Assembly (NCBI GenBank): GCA_035235625.1
Contig: CP141142.1
Span: forward strand, 44,991,644-45,055,643
Length of the DNA stretch: 64,000 nt
From: Saururus chinensis
Lineage: Eukaryota > Streptophyta > Magnoliopsida > Piperales > Saururaceae
Reading direction: 5' to 3'
The notes under the pieces were generated by a model, which saw only the letters and a list, made by a program, of their open reading frames with translations, did no database searches and was not told the origin of the DNA. Position 1 is the stretch's first letter. Every line of letters begins with the position of its first letter. This document shows, piece after piece, positions 35,176-46,951 of the stretch. The position numbers were made by a program, and so were the translations under genes.

Positions 35176-35742
35176 TCACCAAAGAATAGTGAGTTTGGAA
35201 CATATATCTTGATGACAGAGACGAGAAAGTCCTTTAGTAAAGATGTTTGCCAACTGATCTATTATGGATACAAATTTAACACATAAGGTGCGTTGTGCCA
35301 CTCGCTCATAGAAAAAGTGATAGTCTATTTCTACATGTTTGGTACACTGATGAAAAACAAGATTGTCAGCCATATAGGTGGCACTGATGTTATCACGACA
35401 TAAAGTGGGAGCTTGGGGCAGGGGAATACCAAGTTCTTGAAAAAGATGTTTGAGCCATTGAAGCTCAACGGCTGTAAGGGCAAGTGATATATACTTGTAC
35501 TTAGCGCTTGATAAAGAAACTATTAGTTGTTTCTTGGCACTCCAAGAGACAATATTACCGCCAAAGAAAACACAAAACCTAGAGGTAGACCGATGATCAC
35601 CAGGAGATCCTGCCCGATTACATCTAAAAAGGCCTATAATTGCAAAGAAGGTTGTTAGTGGGAGAAGACCATGGTGTAAAGTCGCCTTCAACTGTAAGAT
35701 GCGCTTGACAACTGTAAGATGTGATGAGGTGGGAGAATGCAT
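35176..35742 (-). pseudogene. Copia 2 RNase H domain
   Basis: A 188-codon open stretch with the Copia RNase H order: a DRRSTSGFCVFLG-type start (here HRSTSRFCVFFGGN), ISWSAKKQ-type, SSAEYEY-type, ELQWL..LF.ELG, LCRDNISATYMA, HQ.TKHVEID.HF.RE.V and DQLANIFTKGL. The first catalytic Asp region is damaged. It ends just before the polypurine tract. Confidence 0.85.
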
Positions 35743-36050
35743 AAACTAACATACTTGGTTAACAACAAAGCAAATGTTTGGCCTAGTGAGGGTGACATAT
35801 TAAAGTGCATTGATGAGGCTATAGTAGCTAGTGATGTTAGCAAGTGGTTCCCCATCATATTTAGAGAGCTTAATTCTGGATTGACATGGAGTGTAGACAT
35901 GGTTCACTCTACTTAGATTAGCCCGCTTAAGTAAATCAACAATGTACTTTGTCTAGGAGAGATGGTGACTAGACCCATGGAAGGTCGCCTCAATACCAAA
36001 AATATAATGGAGAGGGCCCAAGTCTTTGAGAGCAAACTGAGTACCCATCT

Positions 36051-39000
36051 TGTAAAATCCCTAAAGTTGAACCAGTTTAATTTATTCTATTTAATTGCTT
36101 TTGTGTGGTTTAATGTTAATTCTAATCGGTTTTAACTATTTTTAAAATTAAAGTGGGGAACAAAGGTTTTTAAGTTAATTCAAGTCATTTGTAAATTTTT
36201 TATAATTTTTTAATTTTCCCTATTTTTCTAGAAAATTAGGATTTGGTGGGACCCAATGTGAGCCCTATGGTCAAAATTAGAATTTTTAACCCAAAATATC
36301 CCTAACATTAAACTAAGACCTTGAAAATTATTTTAAAATTTTTTAGATCTTAATTTGAGTTTAACTAGCTAAATTATCCATTTTTAGTTAAAAATTCTAT
36401 TTGTACCCCATTGTTTGATTAAGTCTAACCCACCCTTAATATATAAGGAAAGACACAACCACTTTCTCATTTAGGAAAGAACTGAGACCTAAAGTTAGGA
36501 GGCCTAATCGCCCATTTACCTAAAGAGGAAGGAAATTGAGGTTTGATTTGCTTAATTTTTCCTTAATCCTTTAGGGTTCTCTTATATATTTTCAATTCAC
36601 TTCTTCTCCCATGGTTTAATCTCAATTTAAAAGGATAATGCTACTGATTTGAAGCCTTATTTCAAACCCTATTGTTGGAAATTTCATTTTTAGGTTTCTT
36701 GAACCCTAGATCTAAGGTTTTTCAAGAAGTTTAGAAGTTGTAAATCAAATTTATGAAGGTATTGATGAAAATCATATTTTGGGTAAGTTTTGAAGGAAAT
36801 TGAGAAGTCATTTCAAACCAAGAAGTTGTTGGAAGGTAAGGGTTTTGTCTTGAACTTGTTGTGATTTCGGATCTAAGCTTTGAGGTATTTTTGAAATTGG
36901 TTCCATGATTATGAGCTTTAATGGTGATTTGTTAAAAGCTTAATCCTTGATATTATTTTCTTAGGGCTTTGCTTAATAATGATTAGGTTTAATGTTCTGG
37001 AAGCTTTGATTTGATTATGATGGAGTTTAGGGCTTAGATTTGATCTATTATGATGGATTGATGAAGGTTCAGTTTGATTTTCAAAATGGGGAAGACGAAC
37101 TAGACCTGCCGTTGTGGTGATTGAACGGCCTTACAAGCCAATCAATTGGCCAAACAACATTTCAGGCTGATTATAAGGCTAGCCAATCAAACAGCCTTAT
37201 AGCCAATCAAACGATAGTACTGCAGTTTGGCCACTTTTGTTCCTTTTGCTTGTTTTGATGTTTTTATTCTTCAATACCATTTTCTATGTTCATGTTGAGT
37301 AGTTTGGGCTATAATGAGCTACTGGAAGTGTATAATATTGATGTTGGAAATTATGAAGAATATTTGAATAATATGTAAAATTTCATGTTGTTGGCTACAC
37401 ATATTAGAATTGCTATCTTGATTCTTTAATTAAATGATTAGTATGATTCCAACATAATTATAGCATAGGAATGAACTAACATATCTTCATGTAATGTGAT
37501 TAAATTATAGGTGATTGATGATGCTATGTCTAGATTCAAGTGTGGTGTGAATATGCTTGCATAGTTTAGCATGAGAATGCACTTGACTTGATTGATGGTT
37601 TTTAATGGTTTTCACCCATGATTTTAGTTGGAACCATGATTAGGTGTTAATGTGCATGTGTAGTATGATGATGAGTTAATTATAAGGTATGTTCATATGC
37701 TTAGAGTTAAATATTTTCACTATGTACACACACATGTAGGGGATGATTATGATGACATTTAGTATTATAATTATAAATGATGCATGAGGGGGCTGATGAG
37801 AGCGCTTATCATGAATTAGGTTCATGTATGCCTTGCCCACATATGTACCATGTTGCATGAAATGGATTTTCGATTGAGACTATCAAGATTAGTCGTGTTT
37901 GATCGATTAGATGCAATGATGTGAGATTGTGTGCCGGATTAGTCGATTGTTGGCATATTGAAAATTGGTTGGTCTGAAATAACATGTTTTAGATTTGAGT
38001 CCTTGTGTGGAACATGGATACTCCCTGGGTTGAGTCGATCGGAATTGAGTTGAGTTGAATGAGGACGAGTTGTGTACTTGTCTTGCTGTTGAGATTTCTA
38101 GAGATAGTCATCTGGACCTTGAGAATCCAGAGTGGTATGCCTTTATGCACTGGCTACTACATGTTCTAGGTTTCCTGTGTAGAATTCAGACTCTTCCCAC
38201 TGTAAAAGATGTTCCAAGGCGAACACACATGCTCTAGGTCCTTTGTGTGAGATTCAGACAATCCTTGGCTAGGATTGTCTAGGGCGAGCAGATTTAGAGG
38301 TTGACTACCCTAAACACTTTATGTTTCCTATGTAGAAACTGTATTATGTCCAGCCTGTGTGGCTTGATTGTATTTCTCCCATGATGGAGACATTCACCAT
38401 TTGTGATGATGCATGTCTATGAGATAATATTATGCCCTTGTTACACATGTTGTGTAGGGATAATTGAGATTATGTGACACATGTGATTATGATTTATTAT
38501 GCATGATTTTGTATCATATGATTGGGATTCTTATCGTGCTGGGTGAATGATCTATGGATGAATGATATGAATATGCATTATGTGATTACGTGTTGAGTAC
38601 ACATGTTATGCAGGTTGGATGCTATGAAGGAGAATGACTTGATATGCATGATTGTGAATGTGATTGTGTGAGGAATACCTATTATGTAGGATGAGTTATG
38701 TCATAATATGGTTATGCATACCATGATTAGTATGCATGAGATACTTGTATGTAGGTTGGTTATCTATGGAATTAGGGGTATGGTAAGGGGATTAATCAGT
38801 AATGGGGATATTATGTGAAACGTTGATCTAAATTGCCATGTTGATGTGCCATGGTGGTTTTTTGATAAGTGTTACCGTATTTCAAATCTTATTGAGCTTT
38901 ACTCACCCCTCTTTCTGTGTATTGTTTTAGGGCTACATGGGACAACATGCAGTTGATCAGGATTCCCTATATGAGCGGCGACCGAGATATGCATAGGATT

Positions 39001-39385
39001 AAGCATGGATGCTACTGGATGTTATTTTGTCTTTTGATTTATACTATTATGATCATAGAACACCTTGTATGGGTTACTATGTTTCTAACTTGTGTGTATC
39101 TTCTACTTTTAGACTTGTCTTTGATTTTCTAATTCGAGCCGCGTGTCGGCTTAGGATTGTTATGTATGTGGGTTGAGAGCGAGGATTTATTTCAGAGTTA
39201 TTATCCTCTTTTCTTTTACCTTACTACTCTTACTCAAGGGACTAAAGGTGTGTGTCTATGTGTTTGTGTTAAATACCAAATTAAGAGATTAAAGTCTTTT
39301 GCAGTGCAATCCTGTCGCTCCCGCGTAGTTCGACCGGCCCCTAGACCGGGTTTGGCTCGGGTTGGGTGGGCGCCAGGGTGTGACA
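36051..39385 (+). repeat. Solo LTR, family B (3.3 kb), nested in Copia 2
   Basis: 3335 bp from TGTAAAATCC to GGTGTGACA, bounded by perfect 5-bp TSD CATCT (36046-36050, 39386-39390). It is homologous to 1-467 and 15585-17030. It contains AT-rich tracts, palindromic GATTGGC/GCCAATC words (37110-37210), many related ATGATT.TG.ATG units (38400-38760) and a GC-rich 3' end. No retrotransposon coding region adjoins it. Such a long LTR is typical of some Ty3/gypsy lineages, but the class is inferred. Confidence 0.9.
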
Positions 39386-39639
39386 CATCTTTTGGATAAT
39401 AATGTAAATAAAAGACAAAGAACTTCCTGTGATAATGATATCATCGACGTAGATGAGTATATAAATAGTGTACTAGTTGTCCCTATATATAAAGAGTGAA
39501 GAATCAAAAAGAGTCAATAAAATTAAAAGAGTAAGAAAATGCTCAACCAATGGAACTAGGTCCACGTGGCTTGTTTAAGCCCATATAAGGACTTGTGAAG
39601 CCGGCACACATGGTTAGGGAACCATGTGTGAGTAAATCT

Positions 39640-40014
39640 TGGTTATTAATCACCTCCTCGCACTCAGGCCTCCTACCCCACATTTCAACCCATTTTTATT
39701 ATGTGTTCACATAGAAGGGTCCATCAAGCGCAACATGGAACACAATTGGGGTATAATTGTTTCCAACAAGACTTGAACCCAAGACCTCCTAAAACCTGGA
39801 GCTTTGATACCATATAAGATAATAAAGTTTCTCAAAAGCTTGAGTTGTTAGGAAGGAGAAGTCTTATTTATTTATTTTATAATCTAACAACCCCCTTCGC
39901 GTGCAAGTGTTTATTAAGCGTGACATGTAGAATAGAATTGAGGTATAAGTAATTTCAATAAGACTTGAACCCAGACTTCTTGTCACCTGGAAATATGATA
40001 CCATGTCAGATAAC
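39640..40014 (-). mobile_element. TRIM (miniature LTR element) with one LTR and two internal domains
   Basis: The minus strand reads: primer site TGGTATCATATTTCCAGG and an internal part to a polypurine tract CGCGAAGGGGG (about 40004-39887); a short LTR of about 76 bp (TTGTTAGATTATAAAATAAA...); then a second primer site TGGTATCAAAGCTCCAGG (about 39812) with the internal part TCTTGGGTTCAAGTC. The PBS-internal-PPT-LTR-PBS-internal order is that of a TRIM array. It has no coding capacity. It is cut at the left by Copia 2 and at the right by the Harbinger-like element. Confidence 0.65.
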
Positions 40015-40160
40015 TAAGGGTCTATTTGGATTGGTGGAAACTGAGAGAAAGGGAAAGAGAAAGAAAAAGAAAAAGTGAATCCAAGTGAAAGAAAAACTAG
40101 GAGATTCCTAAAAGAATTTACTATTGATTGCACAAATAATGTTAGAGAAAATTGAAACTT

Positions 40161-40590
40161 AAATCCACCAATTGTAGTAGTGGTGGTGGAGTTAGCCATG
40201 GTGGTGGCAGTAGTCGGGGTAGTGGTGGTGGTAACGGGGGTGGTGGTAGTAGTGGTGGCGATGGTAGTATTAGTAGTGGTGGCGGTGGTAGTATTAGTAG
40301 TGGTGGCAGTGGTGGTAGTATTAGTGACATTGGTAGTATTAGTAGTAGTGGCGGTGGTGGTGGCTGGGGTAGTGGTAGTAGTAGAGGTGGTGGTGGTGGC
40401 GGCAGTGGTGGCAAAGGTAGCGATGGTGGTGGCGGTAGTGGTGGCAGGGGTGGTAATGGTGGCGATGACTGTAGCAGCAGTAGTGGTGGTGGAGACGACA
40501 ACGATGATGGTAGTGGAAATAATGGTGGTGGCGGTAGCAGTAATGGTGGTAGCAGTGGCGACGGCAGGGGTAGTGGTGATAGCGGCAAGA
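40161..40590. repeat. GGT/GTAGTGGTGG minisatellite inside the Harbinger-like element
   Basis: About 430 bp of degenerate trinucleotide-based repeat (GGT, AGT, GGC). It produces false glycine-, valine- or proline-rich open frames in most frames of both strands. The sister element at 57199 carries the same type of array (57391-57690), so the array is part of the element and not host coding sequence. Confidence 0.9.
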
Positions 40591-40782
40591 CATAGGTCAT
40601 TGGTATGCTAATTTTCTCCCAAAATCCATAGCTTGATAGGTGAAAAGTTTTGGGGTCAATTTTTTATCCAATTTCCATCCATTTTCTCTCAATTTTCACT
40701 CTAATTTCTGTTTACCCATTGCACCAAACATAGAAAGTGAGGGATTTTTAAAAGATTTATTTCCTTTCCCCCACTTTCCACT

Positions 40783-43700
40783 TATAACGCCCCGACCCGA
40801 GCCGGGGTCCAGAAAATCTTTAATAAATTTTTTTCTTTCCTTAAGCCAGGAATCATCATCTGTGTGTAAGAGGTACAATGTACATCTACATACAACAGAG
40901 CTTTAAAGCTTCCTTATATGTAGACTTAGGTTGTAACGATCATATACACACAACGAAGCTTCATAGTTCGTCGTATATAAATCAGAATAAAACTTATTAT
41001 TATAATTAATTTGGATCGGGCCAACGTTGCCTTGTTGTTGATTGCCTACGTACATATTGGATAACACTCACAATATTATTCCAATACAATCGGATCCAAA
41101 TGTAGTTCTGCCTAACGGCTACTACATATATCAAGCATCACAAAATCATATATGTTAAAATATGTATATACTAATATTCAATTGGCGTTATACAGAAACT
41201 GATAAAACACCAACATTACACATCTCGCTCAATTATAGAGACAAGTACCACACGACCATCACATGTCTCACTCTACCCCAGAGCAGATCTAGCACATACA
41301 CATGTCTCGCTCTATCACTAAGCTGAGACCGAACAACACACACTGCATGTCTCACTCTACCCTAAAGGGAGACGGAACATAACAAGTCACATCAAAGCAT
41401 AGAAGATTAGAACACAAATGATCAAAGCATAGCATGACACTTCAGATCATATCAGATAAAGCATAACAAAATAATTCAAATCAGAACATATTAAATCATA
41501 ACAATTCATACATCTTAATTAGTACATTATTATCACTAATTAAGATATGTAAGCGTACAAATAATTTAACATTCTAAGTTAGCTACTTAAGATGTATGTG
41601 TATTCTCATCCAAAAGATCAAGTATACTTACCTAGAGAAGACATCGAAAACGGCATCATTTAGAGCTGTTTGTTTCTCCATAGCGTCCTCCTTTCAGATG
41701 CGGATATGGTGGGCAGAATCTCCTTCGAAGTAGGCGGACATAGCATCCCTTAACTTGGGGGCATTCCTTACTTTTCGTACTTGGAGCTGATGGATAGGAC
41801 ATCCTATTTTCAGAGACATCTTTCTCCTTCTGTGCTTGTGAAATATGGACAGAGTCTCCCTTTAGCTCAAGGATGCCTCTCTTATTGGGTGGTGAAGGGC
41901 AGAGCCTCCCAAACTCCGGATTGCTTCTCTCGTTGTGACCTGGCAATTGCGGATAGAACCTCGTCTTATTCATGACCCATTTTTCTTTCTCTGGTTCTTG
42001 AGAAGGACGGGTAGGGCCTCTCCTTATATCGGGCCATTTCCTCATCATATGGTCGCTAACTTAGAGAACAGACCCCTTTATTGCATAGAACATACTCGAT
42101 TTAGTCAAGAACGCCTTGAACTGACTAAATTAGAGTTAAGACGATTAGAAACGGAGAAGAAGAAGTTTGTCAGTGCTCGAGGACAATGGGCATGACCTCT
42201 CCTCTTGGGGTATTTTCTCCTTATACGGTCTACAACTCGAAGAAAGGACCACTTCATTGCGTAGAGCATGCTCGATTTACTTAAAGAACGTCCTTTTAAA
42301 CAACCTTAATCGGACTCAGAACGCTCAAAAATGGAGAAGAAGATGATCGGTCAGAAAAAATGGGAAAAATGGAGTATAAATAGACCCCTGGTGCATCGAA
42401 ACTGTGGTGCCGCGCCGCCAGCCGTTTGGCTCTGCACGCTTGCGTTGCAATGCCCGTACATAACACGCGCGGCATTTGTGCGGCATGACGCACTTTCCGC
42501 GCATTGGGATTTAATATTGTTGAGAATAAAGTCATGTGGAGAGAAGCCTCTAAGCTGTCCACGAGTAGTCAGTTACTAGATTTAGTAGTAGCCAGTGGAA
42601 GAAGAATGGGGGAGAACAGCAGCAACGAGGGGTGGGGTTGGAAGTGACAAGTAGACTATTAGTGTTAAAGTGGCAATGCTATCGATTTTCAACATCAATG
42701 CTTCTATATATCATGAGAAAGCGTTTTTCATTAGTACTTTTACATTTATCCAAGCCTAAGTTAGGTATGGGAATTGTTGATATATTAAATCGATGGCGTA
42801 TAAATTAATGCATGTTACTATAAGTGTCTAAGTGATATTGACACTAATATGTATTAACGTGTGTGCTATCAGTATAAAATATTAATGACTCTCATGCATA
42901 TAGTTGACACTCGGTCATCCTAAGTGCGGAGTAAGAAAAACTCTTCCCTATCATGATACTTCACCACCATGGCAGCAATGTCATTGTCAACAATAGAACA
43001 ATAAAAAAGCTTCCGAGAAGAAGGAAAGAGAAAGAAAGGGGCAAACTGTTAGGTTGTGCCCACCTACTTTGACTCCCCTGGAGTGCTAACATAGGGCATT
43101 GCCCTCCAGCTCTTTGATTTGGATTGAAAACCAACTAGTGCTATTCACATTCGAGTTCACTTCAAGTGAAAGAACACGACTATCAAAACTCAAATAAGTA
43201 TCTTGTGCAACTCCGAAAATTGCTAGCCTTTACCAAAATCCCACATATGCAAAGTATGGAAATCCTCATTTATATTTACTTAAAATTTGCTCTCTAACCC
43301 ACTAATTATTCTAACCAAGACTATTTTTCGTTTCTCTTAGGGCTGGCAGTGGTTAGACCCGGACAAAAAGAAAATAACGTATCACCTAATTGCCAATGTT
43401 AATCGAGAAATTAAACTAATCACTTATTTTTACAATGATAGTTCGTTTGGGACATAGCATCGTATAGTCAATTCTATTATGCCTGATGGAATTTGGCAAC
43501 ATCACGGTTTTTGCAGTGGCGCCATCTATTTGGCTCCGCATGCTTAGGCCGCGACGCCCGTGCATAACACGCGCGGTGTTTGCGCGGTGCGACGTACTTT
43601 TTGTGCATCGTGTCAATGGAGCTGTGCACGCATTCTCCGTGCACAGCGTGTTTTTTTTTTCTTTTATTTATATATTTTTATCTTCGAACGCGTGTATCTT

Positions 43701-44013
43701 TCTACCTTGGGATTGGATTCGCGTGTTTTTGATACCGTTGGACTCGTATCGACAAGCCCTTCGATACTATCCTACTTAAATCAGTATATTTGGCTCTTTT
43801 GAAGTGGGTACCGCTTATATTACTCGTTTTCTGAGTTTGTAACTTCCGGTCTTGACCTCCGTTTTGCATTGTTTGATTTGTTACACTTGTTTCTTCGAAC
43901 TCTACTTATATACAAAAGTTTTATCCTTTGAAACCCTCTAAGACTTATTGAAAGGTTATCTAATTACCTATAACTTTGAAGGCTAAACATAATTAAAAAA
44001 ATAGGTTGTTACA
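40783..44013 (-). repeat. Solo LTR, family A, inverted, carrying an inner insertion
   Basis: The + strand begins TATAACGCCCCGACCCGAG (TGTAACG with one change) and ends GGTTGTTACA, flanked by perfect 5-bp TSD CCACT (40778-40782, 44014-44018). The reverse complement aligns with 29249-31140: same termini, the GATCGGGCCAACGTT..TTG..GATTGCCTACGTACATATTGGATA block and the tandem-repeat zone (41690-42220, about 60-bp units with GGCAGAGCCTCCC). About 1 kb at 42505-43495 is foreign. Without it the LTR would be about 2.2 kb. Confidence 0.88.
42505..43495 (+). repeat. Chimeric duplicate of the DNA around the CML gene, inside an LTR
   Basis: The left part (to about 42657) matches 46199-46346. The remainder matches 49463-50190 and then 50640-50750, in the same order and orientation. 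The CML gene with its flanks (46347-49462) and a 450-bp insertion (about 50182-50630) are absent from this copy. The junction 'GACTATTAGTG' shares ATTA with both breakpoints. It is flanked by two diverged copies of a 115-bp GC-rich LTR segment (42395-42504 and 43496-43610). Confidence 0.75.
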
Positions 44014-44036
44014 CCACTAATCCAAACATACCCTAG

Positions 44037-44964
44037 GTTTTTCAACCGAGCCGATAAAAGGGGAAATATTATTTCTTTCTTTTATATTCTAACATGAGCC
44101 TCCTCCCTAAGTTGCCTCCTTATAGGAGGCTTTAATAGATCTCCTCAAAGCGGAAAATATGCTCATGCAAGCACCTTAAGCTTTGAAAAGTTTCTACTGT
44201 TAATTGTTCATTATCCCATTCAGTTTTCCTAAATTGTTGACTGCGTCAACCAAACTGTAGCCAACCGCTGCTGGGTCTCCAGTCAAATGACGAAGTTTCA
44301 AATTAATGACCAAGCTTCACAAGTGTCCAACTACCTTGACCTGTCACAATGTTGGAATCTTGGGACCTTATTTCAAAGCATAAACTCATAAAATGGATTT
44401 GAAGTTATCAAATCATCGCGTATTATCTTATGAGCCTCATTCTTGACTGTATTTTTCGAATAAAAAATGATGTAGCCATCGGAGAGCTTTAAGGCTTGAA
44501 GCCAAGCCAAGCGATATACCGCGAGTGTCGATTAGGAGACGTCTTTAGCTTGTGCTTAATGATCCACTTAAACCTCCAGGCCAGGGAGAGATTTGAGCTT
44601 TCTTTTTTAGGGCGTTGAGAAAAATGAAAATGCCAAGTATCGTGTATGCTTGCCACGATGTGAGGACCATGCTTTCAGTTCTTTTAAACACCCAAGAATT
44701 CAAGCACATTTTTATAAGTACAAACAACTAGCTAACTTTTTGATATAAGTAATTTTTTTTCAAAAACTTTTAATTATAAGTAAAAAATCCAAGAAGAACC
44801 AAAGTTATGTAAAATAAACCAATCAAAACAATCTAATGTCATTGTCTGTGACCTAGGATGCGCTTAGGCAGATTTAAATAAAATTGGCAAGAATTTGCTC
44901 TCATAAAGAACTATTTTAATTCTACCTTCAATAGTGGATAGAAGATACTCCCCTATGTCTTGTA
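44037..44964. other. Spacer, no gene recognised
   Basis: Mostly AT-rich. The minus strand at 44727-44545 has a 60-codon open frame (WVFKRTESMVLTSWQ) without known motifs. Nothing else to report. Confidence 0.35.
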
Positions 44965-45168
44965 CTCACTCTGTCCTAAATTTATAGCTCCATTTGAGAA
45001 AAAAATTATTTTATATTAATAATTTTATTTTATTAAATTTAAGTAATTAGATACTTAAAAAAAAGTATCATAAGTTTAGTTTTCCTTTTCTTAGATATGA
45101 GTTTCACCATTCAATAAAAACTACCATTTTTTTTTTCAAATATAGCTTTTAATATAGGACTAAGGGAG
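44965..45168. mobile_element. Stowaway-like MITE, nearly intact
   Basis: 204 bp, flanked by TA. Left end CTCACTCTGTCCTAAATTTATAGCTCCATTT; right, inverted, CTCCCTTAGTCCTATATTAAAAGCT. The interior (TTATATTAATAATTTTATTTTATTAAATTTAAGTAATT..) matches the P450 intron elements closely. Confidence 0.8.
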
Positions 45169-46198
45169 TATTAATTGTCTATATTTAAAAAATGTAATGT
45201 GTAAAAAACATACGTATAAAAATTAAATGATTTTCGTACTCCATCTACTAATTACTATAAAAAAGATAATATAAAATAGAATATATAATATAAGATAAAT
45301 ATTTTTTAATGAGACTATTCAAATGAGATAGATGAAACAATAATTAACTACAAATTCTTCACAAAATGCCTCATATAAAAAGGGTTTTGGGCATTAACTA
45401 CAAGAAAAGTCATAAATATGATATTAACTCTAAAAAATTTATTTGGACAAAAACACCCCTTTGCTATCTTCTAATTTTCAACTCACTACCGTTAACTCCT
45501 CCTCCTGTATCTATGTGTGCTACCTGGCCCCGCCATCTCCACTCTTGGCAACAGCTAGTAGGTCATGACTAGTTGTGACATCTTGATCCAATCATAAGTA
45601 CTACTCACAATTACGCTTGGTACCGGAGGTTTGCCATCTGTAGCCAAATCTAGTCACCAAAGCACCTCCATCTAGATCCGGTTACACCAAAATTGAGTGC
45701 AGCCTACAGAAGGAGAAAGAGAGAGAAGGGGGATAGTGGCAACACGATAAGGAGGCAACAACAATCGGAGACAAATGCGGCATTGGGAGGAGGTGGTGAG
45801 TGCCGAAGGAGGTGGTGGCGGAGAGAGGAGAGACATGAAGAAGAAAGAGGAGGTAGCAACAACATAAGGTGTTGGCTCCCAATGGCCCAGACCTAAGCAG
45901 CTAGGGTAATTTTGTTGTGGACTAGACTATTGGGCATGGCCACTACCTAATCTACTAGCTGCCAATAACCTAAAGTATAAATATTTATTTTTTTTGTTAT
46001 ATATAAAAAATTATTAACTCTCTTTATATTGTGAACAAAGTATGCTTTGGCTGAAATAAAAAAAATCTTTTTGTGTACCAATAAAATTCAATGAAAGGTT
46101 TAAGGATTTTAAGAGGTCTTTGAGCTCAATTGTGATAGTTATTTGGAATAGAGGGTGTAGAGGGCATAAATTGAAACGCTATTAATAGAGTTAACTGG
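45169..46198. other. Spacer with GA-rich tract
   Basis: No gene supported. A GA-rich stretch (45690-45870) gives open frames on both strands by composition only. A weak MITE-like AT-rich block is at 45235-45340. Confidence 0.35.
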
Positions 46199-46346
46199 GA
46201 TTTAATATTGTTGAGAATAAAGTTAGGCGGAGAGAAATCTCTAAGCCGTCCACGAGTAGTCGGTGACTAGATTTAGCCGTAGCCAATGGAAGAAGAATGG
46301 GGGAGAACAACGGCAACGAGGGGTGGGGTTGGAAGTGACAAGTAAA
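46199..46346 (+). repeat. Left flank segment duplicated at 42505
   Basis: From GGGATTTAATATTGTTGAGA to GACAAGTAAACTATTA this matches 42505-42657 with few differences. It is the left border of the CML-containing segment that is missing from the other copy. Confidence 0.75.
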
Positions 46347-46855
46347 CTATTACTAGAAGAGGCCTGTAGACTATTGGTAAAGGCAATAAGAAAAAGAAAA
46401 TAATATTTTCACATCTAAACTACATGTAAAAAACCCATACATGAGTTTTAATATTCATCTAGATAAATAAGGCCATGTGAACTTTATATAAAGCCTACTT
46501 ACAAAATCCAAGCAAAACCCTTTTTCTGATTTTTTGTAGATATTGTTGTTATGAGAATATCATTCTAGAGAGGTAATTTTGTGTGAAAACACATAATATC
46601 GGGAAAGGTAATCCAAATAGACTCAGTCAGAAAAAGTGAGCTTAAGGTCAACAGACCCGACTTCCTTTTTAAAAAAAATATATTCACAAGCACTACCGTC
46701 AGTTTTGGCTGGACGGGGACTAGCATAAGAAGATTCTATTATTAATATATATATATATATATATATAAAAGAGATGTGCCATGAGCGCTATAGCGTTTAC
46801 GGCGGATCTAAACGCGCTTTTGCGGACCAAATCAAAACGCGATTTCTTCTCCAGC

Positions 46856-46868
46856 TTTATTTATAAAA
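46856..46868 (+). promoter_or_regulatory. TATA box of the CML gene
   Basis: CTTTATTTATAAAAG ends about 84 bp before the ATG at 46952, placing transcription start near 46895. This supports 46952 as the start and rules out the in-frame upstream region (from 46784) as coding. Confidence 0.6.
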
Positions 46869-46951
46869 GTCACTTTTCGTCATCTCCAATTCCACGGAGC
46901 TCAGCTGACGACGAGCCTCTCTTGATTTTTTATCTCCATAATTGCTTAAAC

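Larger units (their letters stand above)
34856..39640 (-). mobile_element. Ty1/Copia retrotransposon 2, 5' truncated, split by a solo LTR
   Basis: A 3' LTR of about 300 bp (34856-35158) adjoins the polypurine tract CTTTTGAGGGGGAGT (35173-35159). RNase H follows at 35742-35176 and RT at 36045-35745. RT continues at 39391-39625 with the CRLHKSLYGLKQA and YVDDI-type motifs. The two RT halves join in frame when the solo LTR 36051-39385 and one CATCT are removed. Upstream of about 39640 the RT, integrase and gag are missing. Frameshifts are present, so it is inactive. Its 5' end abuts a TRIM. Confidence 0.85.
40018..44033. mobile_element. PIF/Harbinger-like (Tourist) element with GGT minisatellite, split by a solo LTR
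   Basis: The left end GGGTCTATTTGGATTGGTGG follows TAA (40015-40017). The right end AATCCAAACATACCC (44019-44033) is followed by TAG, so the 3-bp TSD has one mismatch. It is homologous, in inverted orientation, to the complete element at 57199-57830. The interior holds a (GGT/GTGGTA)n minisatellite and a conserved end piece (ATGCTAATTTTCTCCCAAAATCCAT). A family A solo LTR (40783-44013) interrupts it 20 bp before its right end. Confidence 0.82.

Noticed and set aside
40142..40611. Long Gly-, Val- and Pro-rich open frames
   Set aside because: They come from the GGT minisatellite inside the Harbinger-like element. Several frames on both strands are open at once, as expected from a trinucleotide array and not from a gene. 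The same applies at 57374-57768.
45693..45896. Overlapping frames on both strands in a GA-rich tract
   Set aside because: Compositional artefact; no gene features.
46781..46951. 57-codon N-terminal extension of the CML protein
   Set aside because: A TATA box lies at 46856-46868, inside this stretch, and the extension has no similarity to CML proteins. The ATG at 46952 matches the family N-terminus.
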